A program made the position numbers and the translations under genes. The notes below the pieces were generated by a model. That model was not told the origin of the DNA. It saw only the letters and a program-made list of their open reading frames with translations, and made no database searches. Shown piece after piece: positions 46,975 through 60,679 of a DNA stretch of 64,000 nt (position 1 is the first letter of the stretch; each line of letters opens with the position of its first letter). The DNA is from Cynocephalus volans (Eukaryota > Chordata > Mammalia > Dermoptera > Cynocephalidae), in the NCBI RefSeq assembly GCF_027409185.1, contig NC_084466.1:69236501-69300500 (forward strand), written 5' to 3'.

Positions 46975-47243
46975 TTGCTCCCAACCTGGACCCTGGTGAA
47001 GAGGCGAGTCAGTCCGAGGGGTGTTGGCAGCCACCTTGCCACCATGAGGGGACCAGCCTCAGAGGAGGCCAACCCCACCGAAGGCAGGAGGAGCGGCCAA
47101 CAGAAACTGGGTCCTCAGCAACATTCATCACCCACGAACCTAGAAGCTAAACTACGTCTGGTCTTTCCATTTATATGAACCAATAAATCTCCTTAATTAC
47201 TTAAGCCGTTTGAGTTGGGTTTTCTATACTTACACTAAAACCT
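46975..47243 (+). mobile_element. Degenerate LTR 3' end (MaLR/MLT-like)
   Basis: CCAATAAATCTCC, a polyadenylation-like site, is followed by TTAAGCCGTTTGAGTTGGGT and a degraded end similar to the copy near 1300. This supports an old LTR; the left limit is a guess. Confidence 0.45.
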
Positions 47244-48999
47244 CTGTAATTGATTTAAATCTGCAAGGTCCCTTCCAGTTTTGAACTGTCAAAGATCTCA
47301 GATTTATTTCTGACTCTCAGTTGGGTCTAGAGGAGAAAAGATCCGAAGCTGCGAGTGCCTGCAGCTGGTGCCTCACACACCCGCCCACGTGAGCTCTGAC
47401 ACAGTGAGTGAATGAATGACTCACTCATTCACGAAGAGCCGGACGTGCAGGGCAGGGGCTCTGCACACTCTGCAGGAGGCCTCCTTCAGTTGCCCTCCAT
47501 GCCGATCTTGACCCTCACCTCCAGGAAATGTCAAGGAGGGTAGAGTGATCGGGTCACATTTCCACGCCTCCCCTCAAGCCACCCTTCTCTGAACTAGCTC
47601 CAACGCTGGCCTTCGGAGCTGACCTCACAGGCCTGCAGCCTTGGCTGTCACACCAGGCGCAGCATTTGGGTTAATGCTCTTCTGTTGCCATCTTGAATTC
47701 TAAATGGTTGTTATCTCTGAACTTGTGTTTTGTAAGTGAAGTCCAATGGGACGGTGAAGCACGTGTGAGCAGAGGGGCACGTGCGGTATCCGTGTCTGCC
47801 CCAAGTGGCGCTGGCCAATTCTGGTGGGTCCATGACATGCAGGAGTTAAGCAAGACTCAAAACGAATACGAGGTAGGTGTGTTGAGTCCGCAGGGCGCTG
47901 ATGGCCTCGAGAGACCACTCTTCCATTTGAACCAGAACTTGCTTTCAATGCAGGCAGAAGGCAACGGCGTTCTAACAACGGCGTTCTAAGAGACATGAAT
48001 GACCAAGGAATCCTGTCATCTTTCTGACTATGCAACTTCCCTGCATGAGCCAACCTCTGACCCTGCAAATGATGTCATAAAGGAAAAGGGAAGACACAGC
48101 AGCCCACAGCTCCTCTTCCCTTCAGACCTTCCTTTCCCATCAGTGAGCAGAAGGCAGAGGGTGGGTAGAAGCACCCATATCAGGTGGGGAATGAAAACAG
48201 TGAAGCTGGTTTTGTGCAGTGTTTCCCACTGTTCTGATAAAAACAAAATACAAATGAGCATAACAGTTAAGAAACACACATTGCGTCCCTTCGATGACTC
48301 GACATGGGAGTTAAATGGTCTTATAGTTGCATTTAAAACTGGCATTATACAATATTATGATGAATGGTAAAATTATACTAATAATTAAAAATTTTAATTT
48401 TCCTCTACTTAAAATGACATTAAATAGCAAATAAAAAATACCATGACAGGTTGAGAGACTGCAGAAGAAAGGAAAAAGCTTTGTATTTTAGCACTTTGAA
48501 CAGTGCTTTTTTTCCTGCTTTTTGAACAAGGTGCTCAGCATTTTCATTTTGCACGGGGTCCTGCAAATCATGGAGCGGCCCTGTAGACACAGCACTGCTG
48601 GCAGGTGCGACTGAGTGAAGACAGAATCTCACTCAACATAGCCACATCTGTCTTAATTTAGAGAGGGGTCAAGGAAGAAAGTTCTTGCAGGTAAAGGATC
48701 GAAAATCAAGGGGCTGATGAATCCCATTCACTACTTCTGATCTTAGAGCTTGTTACCAGGATGATAAATTGATCAGCATCCTGGAAAATCCTTCACCGTG
48801 CTGCAAGCTTGGGGCAGATGGTGCCACCTGGCCACATGTGTAATCCAGGTGTTCTGTACACCGAGACACAGAGCAGCTCCCAGAGAGGAACCTGCCACCC
48901 AAGCTTCCTACTCAAGGGTGGCAGAATATGCCAGCCCAAACTGTGGCACAAGGATTATTTTGAGCTACAGGCACTTGCAAAATATCAGGTGCACAAAGA

Positions 49000-49410
49000 G
49001 TGCTCTGGCCCTCCCCTTTTTCTTCCTGAAAGTAGAAGATAAAACCCCTATATGGAAGAAGTCCTCCCTACACCAGAAGGAAAGCAATGTTTTTATCATC
49101 AAGGACGGTAAATTGAGACCAAGAGAACTCTGTGCAAACAGATCGTGTCAAAATCACTCTTATCTTCCTTTGGCCTCCCCAAATAGTTTCGTTACTTTTC
49201 CACAATTGCCTCTCTGTTGAGCCTAGTACAAAAGCACTTAGGTTTTGCCACTTCTTTGGGTCTTCATTCTTTATGAAGGCTCCCATGTCACATAAACTTT
49301 CATTAAATAAATTTGTATGCTTTTCTCCTGTTAATCTGTCATGTCAGTTTAATTCTCAGGCCTAGCCGAAAAACCCTATGAGGGTGGAGGTAAAATTCTC
49401 CCTCCCCTAG
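49000..49410 (+). mobile_element. ERV1-like LTR fragment
   Basis: TCATTAAATAAATTTG, then CTCCTGTTAATCTGTCATGT, CAGTTTAATTCTCAGGCC and AAAACCCTATGAGGGTGGAG form the R/U5-like end seen in many class I endogenous retrovirus LTRs. No retroviral coding sequence is visible around it; the left limit is approximate. Confidence 0.55.
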
Positions 49411-50039
49411 ACCACCTCTGAGCAGGGCTGAGAGCAGGCTTGGGCCAGAATACGCCTAATGACCACCCAGAGGAGGACACAAAGACGCACCCCCTGGGTC
49501 CACACCCCACTCCACTCCTTACTTATCTGCAGCGTTGACTGCAGGACTCTTATCCCCTGAGGTTTCAATGTCCTCATTTCAAACACGAGCATAATTAAAA
49601 GACATTCCTAACAGACTTGTCAGAATGATCAGATGTCATAATCCACATAAGGCACTAAACACAGGGTCTGCCATATAATAAATACTCCATAAAGCTAGCC
49701 GTTATCATTATTATTTTTATCATCCTCCCTTCATGATGGAAGGTGACTGTGGCTTACCCTTTATTTCTGCCCCCACCTAGGGATTGAATGGAGAGCTGTG
49801 AAAACAACAGCTGAGGGACACACTGTGGTTCCCACGGACTTTGCATGAGCTGAGATCGGGTCATTCTAAACCTAACTCCCTGTGTGGACCCGACCTCGTT
49901 CCCTGGCCCTGTCCTCTGCCAAGCCCCAGCGTCAGGTGAGTCGGGACCATCATTGTCAAGGTGTAATACGGCTCACTCTAGCTCTCTAAACCTCAGAGCC
50001 ATGAGTCTCAGATTCCCAGCGGCCACTCCTGACCTAACA

Positions 50040-50110
50040 AGTCAGGATAGCTACAAACAGGGCCTGGGAACCTGCATTTTAAAGCAACTCCCAGGCGATT
50101 GTGAAGTAGC
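50040..50110. mobile_element. MER5-type hAT MITE fragment
   Basis: Short match: GGGAACCTGCATTTTAAAG, then CTCCCAGGCGATTGTGA. Only the right half is visible. Confidence 0.45.
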
Positions 50111-51419
50111 CACCTTTCTGTAAGCCAGGCAGGAGAATTTTCAGTCTTCCTAGAACCTGCTTGCTCAGGGCAGTGACACGAGCTGGGCAGGGCTGTAGGA
50201 GCTCACTGCGATGGAAGTCATTAGCAGTTAACAGCACAGGGGCTTCCTTACCACTTGGTCCTGATAAGGACACCCAAGCCACCGTCAGGGATCAGGAACC
50301 CCCCACCCTTCTCCTGATTCCCTTGCCTCCTGGGGGTCTGGTTATCCAGTCCTCGGTCATTAGAGCTCTCTGAAACAGAGAATGAGTTTCCTGGTGATGT
50401 CGCATTTGACAGCAGTGACCACCACTATTAAATACTGCTCTGCCTTCAAGTATATTAAGCACCAATTCCACTGTGGCTCTGAGAGCCACAATTCTGGTTT
50501 CTGATAAAATGAGGGCTTCTAGCTATAAAGTCAGTTTTAAAGAGCTGAGTGAAAGAGCCAAATCAACTGAAAGGCCCAAAAGGGAAAATAATCAGAATTA
50601 GAGCAATAATGGAAGGATACTAAAATAAAAACGTTGGAGCCAAATCCTTCTTTATGCCAAGAACACAGATAAACTGATTCCTGACTTCTTGAAGATTGCA
50701 GAGAAAGAACACTGGAAGGGCGCCCTCATCAGGATGGCTTCTGAGTGACAGCTCAGGATCCTTGATTGAACTGTGAACCTCTGTCACCATTGCTGGTTGC
50801 TGGTGTGCGTGACTGAAGGAGGCATGTCCAGGCATGTTAGTAGGTGCTAAAGATACATTAGCACCCAGCTACCCGTCAAAATAGGTAACCAGAAGTATTA
50901 AAAACATTTTTAAATGGGTGATCTTGGTAGGAAAAGTGGGTAGCTTTCAGGTTAGTCTCATCTCATTCTCAAGGATCTCCAAGATCTGTTTCCTATGAAT
51001 AGCAACTGTATCCACTGCTCTCTTGCTTAAATAGTTTAGTGGAGAAACTGAGGCCAGGACCTGGTAGTTATGCTCTGCAACACCATCCTTTGGGGGTCCA
51101 CTGAGCTACCAAATACCCGGGAGGAAACTGGCAGAGAGTGCAGGAGGATAAACTCAGACTAAACTCCTCTTTCCAAATTGCCCTATTTCCCTGTATCTGT
51201 AATGGCACCAAAACCTCAGTCACTCAGGCCACTTCTGCCCTCTCCTGGAGCATTTGGTGATTCCATCTCTGCCTCGTCTTCGCATCCATCCCTCCTCTCT
51301 ATCCCTGTACCCAGCACCCTGCCTCACCCTGTTCCACAGCCACCCACTAATCCTCAGAAGTCTTGGTCAATCACAATTTGTGTGAGGAAGTATTTTTTTT
51401 AGCACCAACTCCACTTCGA

Positions 51420-52240
51420 ACAGGGATGAACTTCTTTATAGATATTCATTCGTTCATTCTTGCATTCAGCAAAGGTTTGGGGACATGCAAAATGGGCATG
51501 AAGAGCCTCACCAACACAGACATCAGGAGATCATAAGGGAGACAAGACAGGTGCCCACGGGGCAGCAGAAATCAGTGTGTGGAAGGGACCGGCAGAGGTG
51601 CTCAAAGCAGTAAAGAAGCTGGGAAGCAGGAAAAAGTCCTGAGGAAATCAAGGAAGGCCTCGCGGAGAAGGTGATGTGGGCACGGGGTACTGATGGATGG
51701 GTAGGACATGGGCAGTGGGAAGATGGCTTTTCAGTCAAAGAGGGAAAAAACAAGAGAAAATAAAAGAGTTGAGGAAGAGACACTCGGAGTGGTTTGGGGG
51801 AGAGGCGAGTCATCAAACCGAGCTGAGCGTAGGTCATCCCCGAGAGAAAAGACTGGAACTAGACCATGAGAATAGACGGTGCTTCTGCTCTGCCTCAGGC
51901 CATTTGGATTTTATTAGGAAGCTAAAGGGAAGTCTAGGATTTGAAATTGGGAAGTGACAAAACCAAAGTTTAACGTCTAGCAAAGGGGTGGGGTGAGAGG
52001 GGTGGCCCTGGGGTGAGGAGCCCGGTGAGGAGGCTGACCCGTCACGCAGCCTGGGGAGCCATCGGGAGGCGCGGCCAGGCCAGGGCCTTGAGCACCATCA
52101 GATGCGGGAACGCAGGAAAGGAAGGAGTGAAAATGACTCAAAGGCTGTGCTCGGGTGACAAGAATGGTGGAGACACTGACAGAAATGTGAGGGACAGAAA
52201 GTGGGGGAACATTGGGGGAAAGGAATTTGGTTGCAAATTC
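51420..52240 (-). mobile_element. L2 LINE fragment
   Basis: TTCATTCTTGCATTCAGCAA, AAGGAAGGCCTCGCGGAGAA, GGATTTTATTAGGAAGC and AAAATGACTCAAAGGCTGTG follow the L2-antisense order (the 'gaaggcctctctgaggagg' and 'ggattttattctg' landmarks). No open frame is kept. Confidence 0.6.
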
Positions 52241-53923
52241 AGTGCATTTAATGTGCCCGGTGAATCCCAGCTCAGGGATTCCAGAGCCCCACGATTTTTC
52301 AAAACCACCTCCACGGCCCAGGTTCCTGACTTACTGAAGGGTTAAGATTTTCATTTGTTCATGTAACAGGACAAGTTGGTGAGAAATATTGGGCTGACTG
52401 GTGTTGCCATTTCTTTCCCTGATCCCCGAAAAGAGATGACAACCTTGTGCTTCTTGGAGCCCAGGGAGAGCAATTCCATGGGATCGTCCCAAGGGAAAGG
52501 GATGAGGGAGTTCTCTGAAGGGGAGGGGCAGTAGCGGGGGAGCTGACGAGGAACCGAGTTCTTCGAAGGGACCTGGGGTTGCTGGCGCCCTTTCTTGCAG
52601 CCTCCAAAGGGAAATGCTACAGGGAGCACCTAGGGAGGAGACATGGACTCCCAGGCTCCTAAAGACCCCGACATCCAAGCTTGGCATCGGTGCTGGCCAA
52701 GGATAGAGTGTGCTGCTGCGCAGTTTTGCAAGAAAGAGGGGGCCCGGGTGAGTCTCAGGGGATGAGTGAAGGTGGAAATCCCTCTTTCCTGGAAGAAGGA
52801 TGCCCTTCTCTTCCCGCAAAAGCACCGTTGCTCCTAAGCTGTGTGTCCTTGAGGCTATAGCTGCCAGGAGGGCATCTTTTCAAAAGATGCACAAAGGGTC
52901 TGTAGAGGCTCATAATGGCCTTGCCCAGAGAGCAGGAGCATTCTCTACTCCAGATCTGCAAAAGAAGTAAACATGACCCCGCAACTCCCACCCCTGAATC
53001 CTGGGTGACACACAATGCCCAAGATTGATTTTCTTGCTACTCTGGTAAGTGGGATCTTGCAGTCAGATTAGTTTTATTTAGAGGAAGAGAAGTTTTTAAG
53101 TTTCAAAAGTACATTAAAAATAAAATTAAATAATCTGCTATTTCTCATAGCCAGAACTGTGGAATAAAACCTGCCCCGCTCTATTCATGCACTGAGTTGC
53201 ATGAGCCCCTCTCATCACTGGGGGGCTGCAAACACCACCTGGGGTCACAGTTCCCTCATCCAGTATCAGGTAGACACTCCTCTCCCAGTGTCCCTCCTGA
53301 GCCTGGGCTTTCCTGGGCCCTTCTCAGCTGCTGTCTACACAGGGAGTTAAAGAGGATTTCCCGGGATCCCCTGACGGGGGCAATCACACAGGCTCACTGC
53401 ACTCATCTCATTTAATTGAGTTATTCTGGGAGGGCTGGAGGCCACCGCACACACGGCATAAGCGTATTCATCAAACTCTCATTGCTTCCAGTCATGAAGT
53501 GATCCTCCAGGCCAGCCCAGTGCAGGAAGCAAACACTCCGCAGCAGAGGGAGCCTGACAGATGGGGAAGCTGAGGGCCAGGCTGTGCGTGGCCCAGGGGA
53601 GCTCCAGAAAGCTGCTCTGGGGGGCTCGCTGGAGTCTGAGCGCACCACAGAGACTTCCTTCCTCCCTCTACTGAAGGACAGTGGATGGACCAGTCCTCTG
53701 AGGCCTCTAGCCGCCCCCACCACTACTTAGCTAATGTCACATGTGGATAGGGACAGCCAGAAATCAACCAGATAATGGGATATCCGAAGGTTGTTCTTAA
53801 ACCATAACATTTTTCCCCAATCACATAAGCATGTGGTACTTTACAGGAAGTGTGGAAAATGTAGAAAAACATACAGAAGAAAACTTAAAAATCACTCAAA
53901 AGGAAAACACTATGGTGTATATA

Positions 53924-54495
53924 CAGTCATGTGTCATTTAGCGACAGGGATATGTTGTGAGAAATGTGTCGGTAGGCGAGTTCACCGTTGTGTGAACATC
54001 ACAGAGGGTACTTACACAAACCTACACGGCACAGACCACTGCTTCTAGGCTACAGACCTTAGTGCAGCGTGTTACTATACTAAGCACTACAGGCAACTGT
54101 AACACAATGGTAAGGATTTGTGCATCTAAACATGTCTAAACAAGAAAAGATACAGTGAAGATGTAGCATAAAAGATAAAAAATGGTGCACCTATACAGGG
54201 CACTTACCATGAGCGGAGCTTGCAGGACTGGATGTCGCTCGAGGTGAGTCAGTGAGTGGGTGGTGGGTGCGTGTGAAGGCCTGGGACATCACTGCACACT
54301 GCTGTAGACTTTATACACACTGTGCACTTAGGTTATGCTAAATCGATTTAAAAAGATTGAGTAATTGTACTGTGTTACAATGACTACAACAGCACCAGGC
54401 GATATGAATCTTTCTGCTTCATTATAATCGTATGAAACCATCATGGTATATGCAGTTCATCCTTGACCAAGACATCACTAGGTGGCACATGACTG
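53924..54495. mobile_element. Tigger/pogo-like DNA transposon (MITE) with intact ends
   Basis: The element begins CAGTCATGTGTCATTTAGCG and ends GGCACATGACTG, giving terminal inverted repeats of about 12 bases with CAG ends, flanked by TA on both sides (the TA target duplication of this superfamily). It is 572 bases and codes for no transposase that I can see. Confidence 0.85.
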
Positions 54496-54579
54496 TACAT
54501 ACGTCTAGTGTACTCTTTTATCAAATTTGTGATCAGGCTGAAGAGGCCAATTGTCCCCAGTCTAAATTCTAAAAAGAAT

Positions 54580-55140
54580 GATAACTGAAAATTCTTAAAC
54601 ATTCAGGAAAGTGTAGAGAGTAATACTGCCAACACTCAGACACCTGTCACTCGGTTTTTTGTCTGTATGCTTTTTGTTATAAGTTTTTAAGCTTTTTGGT
54701 TGGAATTAATCCCAGTTAATCTACTGTCCATATTCTGGTGTTGATGACCTAACAGAAGCCTTGGATCTAATCTCGGCCCAGGTGTTGCATTCTCTTGTCA
54801 TATCTCCTTTGCCCCTGAATCTAGAACATTTCCACAGCCTTTCTTTGTTTTCTGTGATGGTGACATGAAGAATACAGTCTTCTCTGCTCTTTTTTAATGG
54901 AACATTCTTTGGCTTTGCTTGTCAGATGTCTCCTTGTGTTTAGATTACGGTTATGCATTCTTGGCTGGATTGCTGTGTAGGTGATGCCATCTGTCCCTCA
55001 CTGACGATGTTAATTTTGAACCCCAGTCAAAGTCTGTCCCAATTTTTCCACTATGTATAATTACTACATTTTTTCTCCCTTGCAACCAATAAGGAGTTTG
55101 TGGTTAAGCATGAAGACAATGCAAATATCCTGCTTGCCGT
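54580..55140 (-). mobile_element. Old L1/HAL1-type fragment
   Basis: AACATTCAGGAAAGTGTAGA, CAATTTTTCCACTATG and TGATGTT..AATTTTGAACC fit antisense L1M/HAL1 sequence. Starts soon after the Tigger-like element. Confidence 0.5.
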
Positions 55141-55194
55141 CAAAATTTCCTCTTGGGTTTTACATCCATTGATGATTCTTGCCTGATCCAATCT

Positions 55195-55620
55195 TCATCT
55201 GAGGTGAGAGGTGGAAGGAAGAAGTCTGGGCAAAGAAACACATTTTGGAAGGAAGGTCCAGGGGACAAATGGAACCCGGTGTTTTTAGGGAAGCCAAAAT
55301 GTTCTCATCTGGCTGGATTCTCCAGGGTGAGAAGGGAAAGAAGTGATATGAGAGGTAAACAGGCCAGATCATGAAGGGTCTCTCAAGAGATCTGACGCTT
55401 GCATTCTATTCTTCAGGAATGGGAGGGTCACTGAGCTGCAATGGACCTCCCTGGAGGACCGGCTGAGGGGAAGGGGAGTGAGAGCAGTTCAGAGGCCTCG
55501 CCACTATCCAGGCTGAAGACAGAGATGATCACAAAAAAAGGGAGAAATCTCAGGGATCAAGGAGACCACAGACAGGGCAGGGCCGACCAGGAATTATTAT
55601 GTCCTCTTCAAGGGCATGTG
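55195..55620 (-). mobile_element. L2 LINE fragment
   Basis: AGATCATGAAGGGTCTCTCA followed by TGCATTCTATTCTTCAGG and CCACTATCCAGGCTGAAGA follow the same L2-antisense order as the 51.4-52.2 kb copy. Confidence 0.55.
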
Positions 55621-56084
55621 TGTCATTAAGGACCCAGCAGGAGACTTACAGTGCAGCCAGGACTCATCCCTTTTTCTGGGACACCCTGAGAAAAATATGT
55701 CCTCTCTTGCCAACCTGGTGACGCCATCAGGGCTCTTGTTGCGTGAACAGGTAGGATGTGAATGTGTGCGGGAGCAGAGGAAGTTAGTTTCAGGAGGGTC
55801 TAGAGTAACAACACAGCCAATGGTGTCTGTGTTCCCTGTGGGCAGGGACTGGCCTGTGTGTTTTCATCCTGCCAGAGCATCTGAGCCTCCAGGAAGAAGC
55901 TCCAGTGCCACCGCCCCACTCTGGCCCCTACAGCAGTAGCAGTGCCCCAAGGGGGACAGGGGTGGGGACCCCCAAAGGAGTCCCTGGGAATAAAATGTCA
56001 GGCTGTGCCTTAGGAGAATGAGATGGGCACAGGGCACATCAGCTCAGGGCGAAGGTTGGGCGTATATGGGAGCTGGCAGCTTCA

Positions 56085-56190
56085 TTCATCCGCTCACTTA
56101 GTCATCCAGTGCATGTTCAGTGACCGCCTTCTATGTGCCAGGCACTCCTGGAGGTGCTGGGGGTGCAGCAGTGAAAGAGACATCTGGGAT
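56085..56190 (-). mobile_element. L2 3' end fragment
   Basis: GTTCAGTGACCGCCTTCTAT, GTGCCAGGCACTCCTGGAG and GGTGCAGCAGTGAAAGAG are the well-known L2-antisense start. Confidence 0.6.
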
Positions 56191-57289
56191 GGGAGCTGGA
56201 GGCGGGGAGGTGGTGATAGCACATGGTATCAACAGGTAAGGACAAGGTACCCAGGACCCATCCCTCAGACCTTGGTCTCCTGACCCCCCCATCTTAGTCC
56301 ATTTCTACCCACTGACTGCTGTGCCTTGATATTCATGGCTCTGAGATCAGTTGCTTAAGGCTTCTCACAATGTTCACTTTATTTACATTTCATCTGTGTA
56401 AAAGTTAGATCACACTTCCCACCATGAGATAAATGCTTTCATCAGGGGCCCCGGGGCTTGGAATCTGCTTTTAGAATATTCCAGATGTCATGGTAGACTG
56501 GAACTCCTGTAATGTAGTCCAGCACTTCTGGACACAAAGAACCCCAGCAGGTGATGGTGGGGGAAAGTCCAATTTGACAAGAAGATAGGGTGGGGTGGGA
56601 GTGAGGGAAAGCCACCCATATCCAAACCCACCCTTATCTCCCCGCCACGTTGCCCAGCTCTGCTGCCATTATATGTTGGTTGTATCAATAATTCCACTCA
56701 CTCAAACACCTTTCAACATATTATGTTGAAAACACACACTATGTCCTATGGAAAGCTAAAGATCAGTAAGTAACCAGTAGAAGTAGACAGCAGCTCTACC
56801 CTGGGCCTCCCTGAGTCAAGCACAGACTATACACATGATTCACTCTGGGCTTTAGCTCATCATGTGATCCTGGACCCCCAAACCCTTCAAAACTAGGGCA
56901 CTTCTCAGATATGTGACTCACCATTGCTGGCGATCTTAGAAATGCACTGATGACATGCCTTCTCCAGACCGCCTGGCATTGTTCTTGCTTGCTGACAAAG
57001 TTCTGCGGATCAAAAATAATTCATTAGAAAGGTTGGTGGAAGGATTTACTCAGCACCACAAACTACCTGTGTGCACGTCAGCTGTGGCCTGCAGGGTCAC
57101 CTCAGCAGCTGGGGAGTCTGGGTGCCCGTGGCAACACTGGTCTGCCTGTGGTGTGGTCTTGCTAGTGGTTATTGGGACTGAGAGAAACACTCCTTACTTC
57201 ACAGATGAGGGAACCAAACTCAGAGAGGTAAAGAGGCCTGCCCAGGGATACCCAGCCAGGAAGACATGGGGCCTGGAGGTGGAGGTAGT

Positions 57290-57490
57290 AATAGCTATCA
57301 ATTACTGAGCAATTGCCACATGCAGGGTATTGTGTTAGCTCTTTATACGCATCATCTCATATTCAATCCCATAACAATCCTGTCTGGGAAGTATTAACTC
57401 TGTTTACAGGTGGAGCTTGGAAACTCAGAGAAGTTAAGGTTCACCCTACAGCCAGAGCTAGCAACTAGCAGAGCCCCAATATGATCTAGG
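57290..57490 (-). mobile_element. MIR
   Basis: GCTATCAATTACTGAGCAAT, CCCATAACAATCCTGTCTGG and CAGAGAAGTTAAGGTTCACC are antisense MIR. Confidence 0.7.
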
Positions 57491-58479
57491 TATATGCACA
57501 GAGCTGGCACCCTTCTCCCTTCCTGGCACATGTCTCCCTGCTCCACTCTCCAAGGTCCCGAGGAGGAAGGGACCCAGGGACTTGACCACAGCAGCCTGAC
57601 CATCACCATCCCGGCTTCACTGTGGACTTGCTGCGGTCTGAGCAAGTTGGTTGAGAAAGAGCTCCCCTTCCTTGGAAGACATACCCATAAATTTTACATC
57701 TACAACAAAAATCCAACCAATCAAGACAGCAAATTTTCCTGCCCAATGAAATGAGGTGTCCCTGTAAAGACAGTAGAAGGGGAGGAGGGTCCCTCTGTCC
57801 CTTTGTCCCTGATGCCTGGGTATGGGGCAGTTCTACCATTTTCTAACATCTTGTTGCTTGGGAGTGAGGCCTCTGTGGGGCTGGCTGATCCAGACAGGAT
57901 CTGGGGCAAACGGCCTTACCTCATACACAAAGTCTCTCCAGGAACGTGTCCCAAATATGCACAGCTCCAACTGAAGGCATGCTTTAAAGAGTCATCGTTA
58001 CTAGTACCGCAGAGGTTTGCAAACCAGGGGACTGCGGCATCTTAGCAACGCTGCCTGCAGGTGCTCCTGGGTGAACTAGGCCTTAATGCAGCAGGGACAG
58101 GTGGTGGGAGGAGAATTGTGCTGCAGGGACAGAGGTGGAAATGATGACAGAAGGAGAGCTACACCGGGGCTGTGGTTCACTGCGATGCACTCCACTACTA
58201 GCCCTGGGCATGGGTCTGCTGGCAGAGCCCCCGGCAGGCAGCTCCTCCCCAGGTGGTGTCTCTCTCCAGCTGATCCTCCGCTAACTCACAGGCAGGGTGA
58301 TTTAGCCAGAGCTTTTGGCTCCCGGGATTAGAATGAGGTATGGGATTGTCATCCCCATCGCTGTGCTTCTAGGGTATGTCATACTCAGAACCTGGATTTG
58401 GTATCTGCAGGCTCTTCTTGACCGCAGGAGGAGGCTGTGTGAGGGGAAATGGGTCAGCCCCAAACTAGAGGTGGATCAC

Positions 58480-58915
58480 CAGTGCTAGGGCCTTCCACAT
58501 GTCACCTCGTCTAACCCCCCAGCTCCCCGGGATGCAGGCATGCCCCCATTTTACAGAGAAAACTGAGATTCAGATCTATTCATTTGCTCAGTTACCTCCT
58601 TAGTGAGTGGTAGAACTGGGATTTGAAAGGAGGCTCTGTGACTCTATTTGAAACCTGCTCTCTATGACTTCAAAACCCACAATCTCTCCACCTCTCCCCA
58701 GAGCAATAATAAAGGGACAGAAGCCAGCAAGAAAAGGCTTCCCAAGGCAAGTCAGGGACTATGCAAGGAGATCACTGCACCTTCTTGATCAGTCCTGTGG
58801 ATGCCTGATCTCATTTAACCTAAGGATTATCCCCATTTTACAGGTGAGAAAACTGAGGGTCAGAAGAGTTAAGAACTTGCCCAAGATCACACAGCCAGAT
58901 AGAACGCAAGCGTCT
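58480..58915 (-). mobile_element. Two minus-strand MIR fragments
   Basis: 58480-58650 carries CCCATTTTACAGAGAAAACT and GGTAGAACTGGGATTTGAAA. 58805-58915 carries CCCATTTTACAGGTGAGAAA and GCCCAAGATCACACAGCCAG. They may be separate insertions. Confidence 0.75.
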
Positions 58916-60679
58916 TAAGATCTGCCAAACTTGAGGTGCTGCTCTCTCTCCACCAGAACTGACTTTGACAGTTACAATGCAGTGAGATAACAGGACACAA
59001 AGCAATGGAGCTGAGCACCACAGGTTTCACAGCCCCTTTATCCCCCACGACATGCCATGCCAGGCGATTCCCAGTCACGCCTCTGCTCTTCCTGCCTCCT
59101 GATGCCGCCTGTCCTACCCACTCTGCTCCCGGAAGCAACTGTGGATGCGTGTGTGCATCCTTGTCTCCCTGGTACATGGTAGGTCTTCAATATGTTTAAT
59201 GAATGATTCCACAACCTCGATTCAAATGTCCCCTCACAAGGCTCCATTTTTTTCTGTAATGTCGTTGTAAAAATTGTTGCTGTGGTGTCTTTACACACAG
59301 GACATCAGGAAAACTGCAGTCCTGAGTAAACAGCAGCTCCTTCCTCTACTCAGCTCTGCACCGATCAAGGTGAAATTAGATCAGTGCTCTGGGCTGATGG
59401 GGCTTGCCAGGTGCATGCCCTTCTGTCCAACAGAGAGTAGGCCCTGAGTCACAGACAACTGGTCACTGTGTGGGTTACAGATCAATTACTGTGTCCACAC
59501 TTCATGAGGCTGATTACCACAGGAGTGCCCCATAAGCTAAGCCACTTAAACCCCCACCTGGAAAAACAATCCTCCCGTACTCAAGGACAAGCCCAGTTAT
59601 CTAGAGCAGTGGGAGGGTTGCACCCATAGGGGCTGCTGACCCGGACGGTGGGTCCCTTTCCTCTCACTGGGCTTGCTCCTATCCACCTGAGGGAGGCCCC
59701 TCCGCTCTGTGGCTGCTGCGCTGTCTGAGGGTTTTGGGAGAGAAGTCAGACTCATGCTGTCCCTGGCCACATCACAGAAAAAGCCCCAGCCCCATACGCC
59801 CCTCTTCCTATGTCTCAGCCCCAGATGTGCTGCACCCTGCTCTCTGACAGTCTCATGGGGTTTTAGAACTTGTGAACTGCAACACGCAGGCCCTCTGCAC
59901 ACCACAGCTTGTAAATACCATGTAGGAGCTAGTGGAATTTACGTCTCAGGGTCAGAGTGGACTTTGCGTCTTCTAGCCACGGGCCACAACATTTTCCTCC
60001 TACATCACAGAAGGGAAATAACAAAGGGAGGAGAAGAGCAAGGGTTTACACTTGTGCAGTGGAGTTGCCACCGATTTATAAATTCCTCTGGAAATGTTGA
60101 ACTGTTTCTATCATACCTGCAAGCCAAGAGTCCAGCCTCTAAATCCACAGCAGCTTTGTTTGTGTCACATTATAACAACACAAACATTTGTGCCTTGGGC
60201 CACTAATGGGTTAAGAGGCACGATCTTTAGTCTCCCGTGACTCTTATAGAACCATGTCCCACTACAAAAAATAATGTAGGGCTGCACATAGATTTTTTAA
60301 AATTCAAATATCTCAAATTGACTGATCTCTTTTGCCACTAGCTGCAAATAATGGTAGAAACTCAATTTTAAAATAATGATATCTTTATTGGTGATAATAT
60401 CAGATCTGATGAGGCAGCAGCCAACAGACCAGACCAACACAAGGCACAGATATTAGATTCATTTTATAAATGAGGCAATTCTTATGCCCTCAAGTCCTTT
60501 ATTTTCGTAAACTGACAAGATGGATGAGAACTAAAAAGAGAATGACGTGCTGCTAATTCTGTCACGCCTTAAAGAATGTTCCCTGAGAGACAGGTAGCTG
60601 TCACAGTAGAACTGAGCTTTGGCACCCAGCCGGAAAGAGAAGACGATTCCCATGCAGAGTCCCAAATACTTGCCAGAAA

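Noticed and set aside
52331..52825. 164-codon minus-strand frame
   Set aside because: Pro/Ser/Leu-rich, no domain, no splice signals that link to TMEM272.
53791..54048. Frame with CGKC and CRKTYRR, zinc-finger-like
   Set aside because: It runs from non-coding DNA into the Tigger-like element; the spacing does not fit a C2H2 or ribbon domain.
59709..60206. 165-codon plus-strand frame
   Set aside because: No recognisable domain or splice partners; likely chance.
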